Shown one piece after another: positions 1 to 8,832 of a DNA stretch of 64,000 bases (within the stretch, counting starts at the first letter, position 1; each line of letters begins with the position of its first letter). The stretch is from Thalassarchaeum sp002495735 (GTDB taxonomy: Archaea; Thermoplasmatota; Poseidoniia; Poseidoniales; Thalassarchaeaceae), in assembly GCA_937911265.1 (NCBI GenBank), contig CALDRG010000063.1, positions 10,920 to 74,919 of the forward strand, read 5' to 3'. Both the position numbers and the translations under genes were made by a program. The notes beneath the pieces were generated by a model. It made no database searches and was not told the DNA's origin. It was given only the letters and a program-made list of their open reading frames with translations.

Positions 1-2
1 TT

Positions 3-3000
3 GAATCATTCTCACCACTGCTGGAGAAGAAGCAGGAACCGCGACTCTCGCCGAACGACACAGAGTTCTCAGAGCAGTGGCACCTTGAGAACACCGGCCA
101 GACCAACGGCTTATCGGGAGAGGATGTCAACGTCACCAGCACCTGGGACACCTACACCGGATCTGGAGTAGTAATCAGTGTGGTCGATGATGGGCTCGAC
201 CATGCCCACAGCGATCTCAGCCCTCACTACTCATCGCTACTCTCGTACGACTGGTGCAACGACGATGGTGATCCCAGTCCCTCCAGCTGGAACGGTCACG
301 GCACGGCCGTGGCCGGAGTGGCCGCTGCAGTCGGGAACAACGCACTGGACGTCACCGGAGTCGCATTCAACGCAACCATTGCGGGATCGACGTTGATTGC
401 GTGCTGGGCTGGTGATGCGACCGAAGCTGATGCACTGAGTTACGAGAGTGACGATATCGACATCTACACCAATTCTTGGGGCCCTGCTGACGACGGTCAG
501 ACCCTCGAGGCGCCCGGACCGCTAACTCTGGCGGCCTTCGAAAGTGATGCCTACGACGGACGCGAGGGATTAGGCAACCTAATCACATGGGCTGCAGGCA
601 ACGGCCTCGGCTCAGACGACAACTCAAACTACGACGGTTACGCCAACAGTCGCTTCACCATCGCCGTCACCGCAATCGACCACGACGGTGACCAGTCCTA
701 CTACGCTGAGCCGGGGGCGAACATACTCGTCGCAGCGCACTCCAATGGTGACGGCGAAGGTATCACTACGACCGATATCTCCGGCACAGGCGGCTACAAC
801 AGCAGCGGCAACGTGACTCATACCTTCGGCGGCACCTCTAGCGCCACCCCGTTGGCCGCTGGAGTCATTGCGCTGATACTCGACGCCAACGAAAACCTGA
901 CTTGGAGGGATGTGCAACACGTTCTAGTCAACAGTGCGCGCATGAATGATGCCAGTGACTCGTCATGGGGCGTAAACGGCGCCGGACACGACGTCTCGCA
1001 CAAGTACGGTTTCGGGGTGGTCGATGCCGGCGCCGCCGTCTCTGTAGCCGAGAACTGGATCAACGTAGGAGATGAGTTGAACTCCACCTACGGACCCTAT
1101 GCTCCTTCGGCAAACATCCCTGACGATACGCCTGAATGGACCGAATTCACGACTATGGTTACAGACGAGTACTCACTCGAGAGCGTAGATGTGGCGGTCG
1201 ACATAACTCACACTGCGAGAGGAGATCTCGATATCGTACTAGTCTCTCCTTCCGGAACTGAGTCTTGGTTGGCTGAGTCACGCAACGACAATGGAAACCA
1301 CTACTCTGACTGGATGTTTAGCACTGTAAGACACTGGGATGAGTCTTCATTGGGAAATTGGACGCTGAAGGTACGTGACACATCTTCGGGTGCGACTGGC
1401 ACACTAGATTCATGGGAGTTATTATTGCATGGAGTAGACATAGACTACGACCACGATGACGACGGATTGAGCGACCAGAATGAGACGCTGGTATACGGTA
1501 CTGACCCCTATGACTCCGACACCGACGATGATGGATTAAGCGACTTCGATGAAGTGATGATACATGGAACAGACCCATTGGCTATTGATACCGACCTTGA
1601 CGGGCTGAGCGACTGGTCTGAAGTGACTACCACTGGTACTGATCCGCTCGACTCTGACACTGATGATGACGGGCTGAGCGATGGTGCTGAGATTAACTTC
1701 TGGCAGAGTGACCCTCTTTGGTACGACCCTGATGCCGACTCCGACCTATTCTACCACTTCAATGACTGTAACGATACAAACCCAAATGTCAACCCAGGCA
1801 GGCCGGAGCTACTGAACGACATCGATGACAACTGCGACACCTTTGTCGATGAGGGTTACAACTTCACCGACAGAGACAATGACGGACTCAAGGACTGGAA
1901 CGAGTACCACGTCCACGGCACTGACTACATGGACTCCGACACCGATGACGACGGGCTGGATGACGGTGAGGAAGTCAACATCTACGCCGCCCTTGGCTCG
2001 GACCCGTTGGTGTATGACCCCGACTCTGACTCAGACTTGTGGTACTGGTTTGAGGACTGCGACGACGAGGACGGTAATCGATCTCCCGGCCACGTCGAAC
2101 TGCTCGACAACTTCGACAACGACTGCGACTTCCTAATCGACGAAGATTACTGGGACCGCGATACCGACAACGACGGGCTGACCGACTACGACGAGTATCA
2201 CAACATCACCACCGACTACCTTGACGGGGACACCGACGGCGACGGGTTACCCGACGGCCTAGAGTACAATGAGTACTCCTCAATGGGAGCCGACCCGCTG
2301 GTCCACGACGACGATGCTGATTCCGACGGCTGGTACTGGTTCCAAGACTGTGATGACGAGGATTTCGACAGAGCGCCGCTCAAGCCCGAGGCCCTCGATG
2401 GCAAGGACAACGACTGCGACGAAGTCGTTGACGAGGACTTCTTCGAACTCGACAGTGACGACGACGGACTGACTGACTTCGATGAGTTTCACAACTTTAC
2501 CACTGACCCGGGGCTGGCCGACAGCGACGCGGACGGGATGTCGGACGGTCACGAGGTGATGGTCAGTGGCTCAGACCCCATGCAGTTCAACTTCGACCGC
2601 GACGAGGACGGATTCTACGACTTTGAGGACTGTGAGGACCTTGTCGGCACCATCAACCCTGCAGGAGTCGAGACTTGGAACGGCCGAGATGATGACTGCA
2701 ACGATGCAGTTGATGATGGATTGAGCAGGAAGAACTTGGTCACAACTATCCCTGACTTCCGCCAAGTGCACTTGTGGGACGCGGTCAATGAGAGTCTTGT
2801 TCTCAGCATCGGCCCGATACCGGAAAATGTCGTCGTCTCGCTGTCATGGCAGTTTGGCGATTACACATTGACGGAGAACGTCAGCTCCGACGGGAGGGGC
2901 ATTGTCATCGAACCTATCGACTGCGATGCCGGAGACACCACTCTAACCATCTACCTGTGCGGCCAAGGTAGTGGACCGCAGCAGATTACTGCAACCCTAG

Positions 3001-3386
3001 TTGACTCGGGTCAGACTACTGTCTTCGTCTGGGACATAGACATGGATGTATGGATACCGCCGGAGACACTCTCAGAGAAGTTACTCTCTTTCGTCACTTC
3101 TCCTACCGGGCTCGCTGTGACCCTCGTGGCGCTACTATCCATGATAGGAGGTTGCGTCTACGCAGTGGGAAGATTCTCGCACAAGCGCAAGCTCAAGGAC
3201 GCTTACGAGGCGTACGATCTGAAACCAGAGAAGTTCTCACTCTCACCGGAGTTTCAGGACTACGATTTACCCTCCGCACCTGATTTGGGTGCCCTCATAG
3301 GGCAGCATAATACTCCTGTTGAACTGCCATCCGTACCGGTATTCGAAGATGAGGACGAGATACCTCGGGCCCCTAAACTAGACTGA
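3..3386 (+). CDS. Subtilisin-like (S8) surface protease with P-domain and Ca-binding repeats, 5'-truncated
   Basis: The frame is open from the left edge, so the N-terminus is missing; about 1127 residues are visible. The S8 triad is present in order: Asp in VVDDG (near nt 186), His in GHGTAVAG (nt 297-299) and Ser in GGTSSAT (nt 837-839). A proprotein-convertase P-domain follows (about nt 1130-1435, ending in GTLDSWELLLHG). Then come DxDxDG-type thrombospondin-3-like calcium repeats and four MopE-like repeats with paired cysteines (DCDDED...DNDCD). One membrane helix (about nt 3107-3160) and an acidic cytoplasmic tail close the protein. This is the kexin/furin-like architecture, inferred to be displayed outside the cell to cut proteins. 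It converges exactly, stop against stop, with the next gene. Confidence 0.93.
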   Translation, partial: ESFSPLLEKKQEPRLSPNDTEFSEQWHLENTGQTNGLSGEDVNVTSTWDTYTGSGVVISVVDDGLDHAHSDLSPHYSSLLSYDWCNDDGDPSPSSWNGHGTAVAGVAAAVGNNALDVTGVAFNATIAGSTLIACWAGDATEADALSYESDDIDIYTNSWGPADDGQTLEAPGPLTLAAFESDAYDGREGLGNLITWAAGNGLGSDDNSNYDGYANSRFTIAVTAIDHDGDQSYYAEPGANILVAAHSNGDGEGITTTDISGTGGYNSSGNVTHTFGGTSSATPLAAGVIALILDANENLTWRDVQHVLVNSARMNDASDSSWGVNGAGHDVSHKYGFGVVDAGAAVSVAENWINVGDELNSTYGPYAPSANIPDDTPEWTEFTTMVTDEYSLESVDVAVDITHTARGDLDIVLVSPSGTESWLAESRNDNGNHYSDWMFSTVRHWDESSLGNWTLKVRDTSSGATGTLDSWELLLHGVDIDYDHDDDGLSDQNETLVYGTDPYDSDTDDDGLSDFDEVMIHGTDPLAIDTDLDGLSDWSEVTTTGTDPLDSDTDDDGLSDGAEINFWQSDPLWYDPDADSDLFYHFNDCNDTNPNVNPGRPELLNDIDDNCDTFVDEGYNFTDRDNDGLKDWNEYHVHGTDYMDSDTDDDGLDDGEEVNIYAALGSDPLVYDPDSDSDLWYWFEDCDDEDGNRSPGHVELLDNFDNDCDFLIDEDYWDRDTDNDGLTDYDEYHNITTDYLDGDTDGDGLPDGLEYNEYSSMGADPLVHDDDADSDGWYWFQDCDDEDFDRAPLKPEALDGKDNDCDEVVDEDFFELDSDDDGLTDFDEFHNFTTDPGLADSDADGMSDGHEVMVSGSDPMQFNFDRDEDGFYDFEDCEDLVGTINPAGVETWNGRDDDCNDAVDDGLSRKNLVTTIPDFRQVHLWDAVNESLVLSIGPIPENVVVSLSWQFGDYTLTENVSSDGRGIVIEPIDCDAGDTTLTIYLCGQGSGPQQITATLVDSGQTTVFVWDIDMDVWIPPETLSEKLLSFVTSPTGLAVTLVALLSMIGGCVYAVGRFSHKRKLKDAYEAYDLKPEKFSLSPEFQDYDLPSAPDLGALIGQHNTPVELPSVPVFEDEDEIPRAPKLD
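1440..2730 (+). repeat. In-frame Asp-rich Ca-binding and MopE-like repeats inside the S8 protease
   Basis: Short DxDxDGLSD repeats fill about nt 1440-1700. Four longer units then recur with a period near 290 bp (about 97 residues), starting around nt 1750, 2040, 2330 and 2615. Each carries a cysteine pair in a D-C-D/N-D...D-N/D-D-C-D/N context followed by another DxDxDG calcium loop. The units are diverged rather than identical, so this is an old protein-level duplication. The likely role is a rigid calcium-stabilised stalk between the protease and the membrane anchor. Confidence 0.8.
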
Positions 3387-4757
3387 CTAAGCCCAATTTG
3401 GATCAGCCTCGCCGGCTTCCTCATCTGCTGGATCTTCCTCGTTGCGCCCCCATTCCGCGTCGGGTGAGCCGCCGGACCATTCCCCTGCCACTGAGATATC
3501 CTCGACGTCCTCGTCCTCCCTCCAAGGGGGCTCGCCGTCTGAGCCGCTGGTGACGAGGCATCCCTCCGGATCCAGTCGCTTGCGAAGAGTCCTGATGCCG
3601 CGAGACACTGGAAGGAGATGGCCAATTGGTGTGCCGGCGTTGACGAACGGGTGGGTAGCGGTCGAAATCAGCAGGCCTCTGGTCGGAGAGAGGATGTCGT
3701 AACTCTCGCCGGGCCTCTCTGGGTCTGTCACCGTGGCAACCGTCTCACCATCCTCGACGAAACTACCTGCTGGAGTCAATACATCGAGCAGCCCGCCCTG
3801 GTCGGAGCGAATCCACACCGATCCGGAAGCTAGTATCCTGAATCTTGGTCGGCTCGGGTAGCCGGGTAGAACCTTGAGGCTGCGGAGTACATTCAGCACC
3901 CCATAGATGGCGACCTGTACGGATTCCGGGTCAGCCTCGTTCGAACCACCGCCCTCGTAGGTTATGGCCCCAATTCCAGCATCATTGGCGGTCTTGCGCA
4001 GAGAGCCCTTCGGACCTACATTGTCGAGTATCGTCTCAATGCCGAACGACCTAGCAATCCGATTGCTGGGGCGATCTGCCAAGTTAGCACGAATCTGGGG
4101 CATGTTGGTTCGACCGACAGCAGCAGTATGGAGGTCGATCAAATGATCGCTGCCCGAGATAATTTTGTGCCACAACCGGTGTGCCACTCTTGAGGTGGTG
4201 TTGCTATCGGGCTTTCCGGGAAAGCTCCTGTTCAAATCTCTGCCATCCGCCATGTACCTGCTCTGTCGCCGATATCCAGGTAGATTGACCACGGGGACTA
4301 TTCGAAGCGTTCCAGCCATAGCAGCAGGATCAATCGCCTTGTCCTCACCGAGGAAGTTTGGCCCGCATAGGTAGGTCAGAGCTAGCGGTCCTACGAGCTC
4401 GTTTCCGTGAAGGGCCCCGAGCACAGTGACCACAGGTCCAGGCCTGGCTCCGTGGACTACGGTGATGGGAATTGGCCACGACTCCCCGATGTCGACATCC
4501 AGTAAATCAAATTCAATCTGTCTCACGGTGCCGGGACCTATTCTCTTCTTGAGGAACCTGTGATACTTCGGGCCATTCTTCCTCGACCACCTCTTCGGAG
4601 TGCCCTGGGTGTCTTCGAGGGCTTTCTCTATCTCCTTGCGCCGACTTTGTGGAATTTGATTGGCGACCTTCAACGGTTGCGACCGTCTTCGCTTGGATCT
4701 CGGGGCCGCTGCCTCAACAGGGACGTCATCCTGTGAACTCGAATTCGTGTCTGTCAC
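3387..4757 (-). CDS. Succinylglutamate desuccinylase/aspartoacylase-family (M14-like) zinc hydrolase
   Basis: A 456-residue protein with a GTG start. A basic, low-complexity N-terminus of about 70 residues precedes the catalytic domain. Zinc-site motifs of the AstE/AspA family are visible: HGNE (His and Glu ligands) and DLHT (His ligand), with RDLNRSFPG between them, as expected for substrate-carboxylate binding. A beta-rich C-terminal domain ends in a strongly acidic tail. Family members deacylate N-acyl amino acids or related amides; the substrate here cannot be read. It is transcribed away from the thioesterase gene; a CTTAAT box (plus strand 4781-4786) lies about 27 bp before the start. 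Its stop abuts that of the S8 protease. Confidence 0.82.
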   Translation of the reverse strand: MTDTNSSSQDDVPVEAAAPRSKRRRSQPLKVANQIPQSRRKEIEKALEDTQGTPKRWSRKNGPKYHRFLKKRIGPGTVRQIEFDLLDVDIGESWPIPITVVHGARPGPVVTVLGALHGNELVGPLALTYLCGPNFLGEDKAIDPAAMAGTLRIVPVVNLPGYRRQSRYMADGRDLNRSFPGKPDSNTTSRVAHRLWHKIISGSDHLIDLHTAAVGRTNMPQIRANLADRPSNRIARSFGIETILDNVGPKGSLRKTANDAGIGAITYEGGGSNEADPESVQVAIYGVLNVLRSLKVLPGYPSRPRFRILASGSVWIRSDQGGLLDVLTPAGSFVEDGETVATVTDPERPGESYDILSPTRGLLISTATHPFVNAGTPIGHLLPVSRGIRTLRKRLDPEGCLVTSGSDGEPPWREDEDVEDISVAGEWSGGSPDAEWGRNEEDPADEEAGEADPNWA

Positions 4758-4780
4758 CGGTTCACGGAAAAGGTCCCTCG

Positions 4781-4786
4781 ATTAAG
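4781..4786 (-). promoter_or_regulatory. TATA-like box for the M14-like hydrolase gene
   Basis: The minus-strand sequence CTTAAT is centred about 27 bp upstream of the GTG start at 4757. That is the spacing expected for an archaeal TATA box on a leaderless or nearly leaderless transcript. It is an inference from position and composition only. Confidence 0.35.
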
Positions 4787-4810
4787 AGCATGCGTCGGCC
4801 AGACTCTAGA

Positions 4811-4820
4811 AATTTTCAAT
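4811..4820 (+). promoter_or_regulatory. TATA-like box for the thioesterase gene
   Basis: The AT-rich element AATTTTCAAT lies 25-34 bp before the ATG at 4845 in otherwise GC-rich DNA, and no Shine-Dalgarno sequence is visible before that ATG. This fits a short-leader or leaderless archaeal promoter. Confidence 0.4.
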
Positions 4821-4844
4821 TCCTAGTGCGCCCTCGCAAGTAAT

Positions 4845-5318
4845 ATGGAACAGAGAGGGCCATCAGTACAGGAGGAGCACGCCCCGAACAGTATCTGCTT
4901 TGGCTGTGGGCCAGCCAATCAAAACGGCTTGAAAATCCGCTCGTTCCGCAGCGAGCACGGGTTGGAGATGGAATTCTCACCCAAGGCTGAGCATCAGGCA
5001 TTTCCAGGTATGATTAATGGGGGGATAATCGGGACACTGCTGGACTGTCACGGGAACTGGACAGCATCGATGGCCCTAATGGACCAATCCGGTGAGTCCG
5101 AACCGCCCTGCACCGTGACTGCATCTTACTCGATTAAGCTCAGGAGACCCACTCCCTACGGGGTTGCTCTGCAGGTCAGCTCGAAGATCGAGGAGATTGA
5201 AGAAGGCCGAGTGAAGGTGAGAATGACCTTGAGAGCGGATGGCGAGGTCTGTGCCACTGGAGGGGGACTCTTTGTCGCCGTAAAGGAGGGCCATCCCGCC
5301 TTCCATCGCTGGAATTAG
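4845..5318 (+). CDS. Hotdog-fold (PaaI/4HBT-type) acyl-CoA thioesterase
   Basis: A 157-residue single-domain protein of the usual length for hotdog thioesterases. The N-terminal CFGCG...NGLKIR motif is typical of a PaaI-like subfamily. The central FPGMINGGIIGTLLDCHGNW segment matches the hotdog helix with its G-G-I-x-x-T-L-x-D catalytic loop. The family hydrolyses acyl-CoA thioesters; the acyl group is unknown. The only nearby promoter-like element is the AT-rich box at 4811. The gene begins a plus-strand run with hel308, but the 47-bp gap has its own TATA-like CTTTAG, so the two may be transcribed separately. Confidence 0.85.
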   Translation: MEQRGPSVQEEHAPNSICFGCGPANQNGLKIRSFRSEHGLEMEFSPKAEHQAFPGMINGGIIGTLLDCHGNWTASMALMDQSGESEPPCTVTASYSIKLRRPTPYGVALQVSSKIEEIEEGRVKVRMTLRADGEVCATGGGLFVAVKEGHPAFHRWN

Positions 5319-5365
5319 TCCTCACTACTCGGCATCCTTTAGAACGGCCGAATCGAAGACGTGCT

Positions 5366-7915
5366 GTGACCCAATCAGCAGGGCCTCCCTCGCGCAGGCT
5401 CGAAGACCTCGGACTGGACGAGAGAATCGTGTCAATGCTGCACGAGAACTGGGGCATTGAGGAGCTGTTTCCGCCTCAGGCGGAGGCTTTGCCGTACGCC
5501 CTATCAGGACGTAACGTGATGCTTACCATACCGACCGCCAGCGGCAAGTCACTGGTAGCTTATTTGGCCATCGTCCACCGGTTGACCAGTGACCTAGAAG
5601 GTGCTCGCGCTCTGTATGTGGTGCCGCTGAAGGCTCTGGCCACTGAAAAGGTGGCTGAATTGAGGGAGATTGCCTCAGTAGTCGGCCTGCGCGTCGGCCT
5701 CGCCATCGGCGATAGAGGGAGCGAGACCGGGATGATAGAGGAAGCAGATATTCTCGTGTGTACCAGTGAGAAGCTGGATTCACTCCTACGGACTCGCTCT
5801 GAAATGATGGACAGGGTCGGCATCGTCGTCAGCGACGAGTTTCATCTACTGCATGACCCGGGGCGTGGCCCGACTCTCGAGGTCTTGCTATCGCGCATCC
5901 GACACAGGAGGCCTGAAGCCCAGATTATTGCCCTTTCCGCCACCGTAGGAAACGCCACAGAGATGGCAGAGTGGCTTGACTCCAAGCTGATTGTATCCGA
6001 CTGGCGCCCCGTCACTCTGCGCTACGGCACCTTGACAGGGCTGGATGCTAGAGTGCACAGAGTAGATGGATCTGGAGAAGAGATGCCGCCTGAACCACGC
6101 GAGCTGGAGGGCAAGACTACCCGCCCGCTGCAGGCAATTCTGCAAGACACTGTCCAAAACGGTGGGCAGCTTCTCGTCTTCGTGTCCTCCCGCGCCTCTG
6201 CCCAGAAGGAGGCACGCGAGCTCTCCAAACACATCCAGCGGATGCTGATTGAGGGCAGCCATGACTTCGATGGTGGAATAGTCGAGAGATGGGGAGATAT
6301 CGCTGACAGACTCGGCGGAAGCGGCGACTCCTCTGCCACGGTGGGCTCGCTGGAATCTTCGCTCAGAGGTGGTGTTGCCTTCCACCACGCAGGACTAACC
6401 AGTAAACACCGCAATATTGTCGAAGACTCGTTCAAAAGCGGTGACTTATTCTGCGTGGTCGCCACACCGACGCTCGCGCAGGGAGTCAACCTACCCGCGC
6501 GAACGGTGGTGGTCAGGGACTACAGGAGGTGGAGCGCGGCTGCGGGCATGACAATGCCCCTTCCCGTACTCGAAATCTTGCAAATGATGGGCAGGGCTGG
6601 CCGGCCAAAGTACGACGTCGTCGGTGAGGCGTGGTTGCTTGCAAAGAGTCGTGACGAGGAGTCCCATCTGGTCGATTTGTACCTGCACGGCGAACCTGAG
6701 GAAGTGACTTCAAAACTCGCCAATCCAAACGCCCTGAGGGCCGAGGAGGATCCTGCTTTGCTCACTCACGTCCTATCCATGGTAGCTACCGGAGGCACCG
6801 CTGACAGGGACGCACTCGGGAAATTCTTCTCCAAGACATTTCTCGCAACCCAGTTAGATTCTGAGTCCCTAGCTGCTAGAATAGACGACGTAGTCAGCTG
6901 GCTCGCATCGAACGGGATGATCGACAGACTCGGAGAATCTGAAGAGGTGAGGGCGAGAATCCTTGAAACGCCTCCCGTTGAACAACCTGAGGATTGGGAG
7001 GACGAACTTCCTTCATGGGTCGACTCCGCCTCCGAAGTGACAGGCCTAGATGTTGCATATGAGCCGAATAGAGGATATGGTAAGAAGCCTCGTCGCGGCC
7101 CCCCTATCTTTGGTTTCCGTAAGGCCAGTGCGCATGACTCGTACGAGGCTGACCCTCCTGAGTCGTCTTCGATGGCCTACAGTGCCACACCTCTAGGAAA
7201 GAGGGTCGCGCAGTTGTACCTCAATCCAATATCCGGGCGCATCATACGCGATGGGTTAGGCAAGGCCATGGCCACCCTCACAGGAGAGGATGATTACGGG
7301 CAGGTCTCCCCCCTGAGTCTCTTGCACCTAGTCTCTTGCACCCCCGACTTCCTGCCACTATGGCCGAGAAAGGGCGATTACGACGCCATTCAAGCCGCTC
7401 TGCACGGCCATGAGAGGGAGTTTCTCACCGAGGCAGTGGACCTTGACGAGGAGCGTCGGATGAAAGGTGTCCTCGTACTCCAATCGTGGACCGAGGAGGC
7501 CCGTGTAGAGCATGTAGAGAGGGACTGGGGGGTACAGCCGGGGGACCTGCGAGGACGCGTCGAGTTGGCCGAGTGGCTACTCTACGCGACTAGAAGGATT
7601 CTGGCTGAAGACGAGAAGCTCTCTTCGATGGACAGGAATGCTCATCGCACCCTAGTAGAGGCAGTCGACGAGATTCACCGCAGGGTGCGGTACGGATGCA
7701 AGGCAGATCTCCTAGGTCTGGTGGCCCTGCGCGGAGTCGGCAGATCCAGAGCGAGGCAGATGGTGGACCTGCTGGGCGTCTCCAACGCCGCAGACGTGGC
7801 TGCTCTGACCGAGCGGGACATGCAGAAGTTGTCTGATCTGCGTGGATGGAGTCCCCAACTGGTGGATGGAGTGGTCGCAACGGCTGGTCGCGCTGTTAGG
7901 CGGGGTTCGCGATAG
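5366..7915 (+). CDS. hel308: Hel308-type (Ski2-like) superfamily 2 DNA helicase
   Basis: An 849-residue protein with a GTG start. Motifs in order: Q-motif region FPPQAEAL, Walker A TASGKS (Lys61), DEFH box (157-160), SATVGN, and motif VI QMMGRAGR (about 405-412). The C-terminal third contains the winged-helix and ratchet region and ends in a helix-hairpin-helix-like segment (LRGVGRSRARQMVDLLGV). Hel308 unwinds lagging-strand-type forks and acts in replication restart and recombination. The protein is longer than the roughly 700-750 residues usual for archaeal Hel308; the extra length is an acidic and basic linker around residues 530-600. It is followed after 33 bp by a Cgi121-like gene, a pairing known from other archaea. 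Confidence 0.92.
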   Translation: MTQSAGPPSRRLEDLGLDERIVSMLHENWGIEELFPPQAEALPYALSGRNVMLTIPTASGKSLVAYLAIVHRLTSDLEGARALYVVPLKALATEKVAELREIASVVGLRVGLAIGDRGSETGMIEEADILVCTSEKLDSLLRTRSEMMDRVGIVVSDEFHLLHDPGRGPTLEVLLSRIRHRRPEAQIIALSATVGNATEMAEWLDSKLIVSDWRPVTLRYGTLTGLDARVHRVDGSGEEMPPEPRELEGKTTRPLQAILQDTVQNGGQLLVFVSSRASAQKEARELSKHIQRMLIEGSHDFDGGIVERWGDIADRLGGSGDSSATVGSLESSLRGGVAFHHAGLTSKHRNIVEDSFKSGDLFCVVATPTLAQGVNLPARTVVVRDYRRWSAAAGMTMPLPVLEILQMMGRAGRPKYDVVGEAWLLAKSRDEESHLVDLYLHGEPEEVTSKLANPNALRAEEDPALLTHVLSMVATGGTADRDALGKFFSKTFLATQLDSESLAARIDDVVSWLASNGMIDRLGESEEVRARILETPPVEQPEDWEDELPSWVDSASEVTGLDVAYEPNRGYGKKPRRGPPIFGFRKASAHDSYEADPPESSSMAYSATPLGKRVAQLYLNPISGRIIRDGLGKAMATLTGEDDYGQVSPLSLLHLVSCTPDFLPLWPRKGDYDAIQAALHGHEREFLTEAVDLDEERRMKGVLVLQSWTEEARVEHVERDWGVQPGDLRGRVELAEWLLYATRRILAEDEKLSSMDRNAHRTLVEAVDEIHRRVRYGCKADLLGLVALRGVGRSRARQMVDLLGVSNAADVAALTERDMQKLSDLRGWSPQLVDGVVATAGRAVRRGSR

Positions 7916-7948
7916 AGACCCTTCTTCAACGGGAGGCCATCGCAGCGC

Positions 7949-8518
7949 ATGGACCAATCCTCGTCAATACCATGGTTCCCAGCTTGGGGCATCGGCTTCG
8001 GAGAAGCGATGGTTGAACCGAGCGAGGTTGTTGCGCTGTTTAGAGAGTGGAGGCCTAGTGAGAGATGGCTGCTTCTGGCCTACGACGCCGCTTGTAGTGA
8101 GGTTCGACTGTGGACGGCTTGGACCGCCCTCAGAAGACTGGAGGATTCGAATCGCATGGTGGCAAGGACCTGTGATGCAGAGTTCCTAAGGCTAATCTCA
8201 GGCACGCATCAACTCAGTTCCGCCTTCGAGCGTGCCGGCATCAGCAGCGGCGACCAGTCAGCTTGGATAATCCACCTGCCGGAAACAGTGGTCGGAGAGG
8301 AGTTTGGCCAGATGGAGGTTTCACGCACTAGCTATCTGGACAACGAGATCGAAGCGACTAGGCTGATAGAGCACCTTGAAGCGAGGCTGCTCGCCCACAG
8401 GCCCGTTCCAAGCGAAGCTGGCTTACTGAGACTAGGTGTCATCGAGAGTGGGGACTCAATAGAGGCTGCGAGGAGAGAGGATGCTTTCCTTCTCCACACC
8501 GCTCTCGCTGATATGTAA
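7949..8518 (+). CDS. cgi121: Probable KEOPS complex subunit Cgi121
   Basis: A 189-residue protein. Residues about 40-125 fit the Cgi121 pattern: an A-rich helix (TAWTALRRLEDSN), a segment resembling the family's S-G-x-x-Q-x-x-x-A-x-x-x-x-G core (LISGTHQLSSAFERAGIS), then a strand region and a C-terminal helical section. Cgi121 binds tRNA and stimulates Kae1-Bud32 in making threonylcarbamoyl-adenosine at tRNA position 37. Its position directly after hel308 is the strongest support, because that linkage recurs in archaea. The N-terminal 20 residues may be extra (an internal Met at 21 is an alternative start). A GGGAGG ribosome site lies 12 bases before the chosen ATG. Confidence 0.68.
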   Translation: MDQSSSIPWFPAWGIGFGEAMVEPSEVVALFREWRPSERWLLLAYDAACSEVRLWTAWTALRRLEDSNRMVARTCDAEFLRLISGTHQLSSAFERAGISSGDQSAWIIHLPETVVGEEFGQMEVSRTSYLDNEIEATRLIEHLEARLLAHRPVPSEAGLLRLGVIESGDSIEAARREDAFLLHTALADM

Positions 8519-8577
8519 GCGATTGACCCTATGGAGTCAAACTCATAGGCGGGACGCCCGAGGGTTCCTCGGGGAAA

Positions 8578-8823
8578 ATGGCGAAATTTCACGGATTCAG
8601 GCACTGCGTCACCTGCAAGGTAAACTGCACTCCGGGCAATTTCGTAGACTTCGAGAGCAAGAGGTACTGCACAGCATGCTGGATTGAGGGGAATAACCCT
8701 GAGCATCCAGAACTTGAGCTAATCAGACAGCAGGTCATCGACTCGGCAGAGGAGTGGAAGTGTGCCAAGTGGAGTCGCCAAGAGGGGCCTCTGCCAGATG
8801 GCCCGAGACCGGCTCGCAAGTGA
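8578..8823 (+). CDS. Small cysteine-rich (zinc-ribbon-like) protein
   Basis: An 81-residue protein whose first half has five cysteines (10, 13, 17, 31, 34). They form two CxxC knuckles about 18 residues apart, the pattern of a small zinc finger. The second half is polar and helical with a basic, proline-rich end. I do not recognise a named family. It sits 59 bp after cgi121 and 9 bp before the M3 peptidase gene, so it is probably co-transcribed with them. It may be a nucleic-acid or protein-binding adaptor, but nothing in the sequence settles that. Confidence 0.62.
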   Translation: MAKFHGFRHCVTCKVNCTPGNFVDFESKRYCTACWIEGNNPEHPELELIRQQVIDSAEEWKCAKWSRQEGPLPDGPRPARK

Positions 8824-8832
8824 GGTGATAGT

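Noticed and set aside
1440..2730. A CRISPR array or DNA-level tandem repeat
   Set aside because: The periodicity is at the protein level only; the nucleotide units are diverged, in frame, and lack identical direct repeats.
5888..6388. A 166-residue minus-strand frame
   Set aside because: It lies inside the helicase core motifs of hel308, which are intact on the plus strand.
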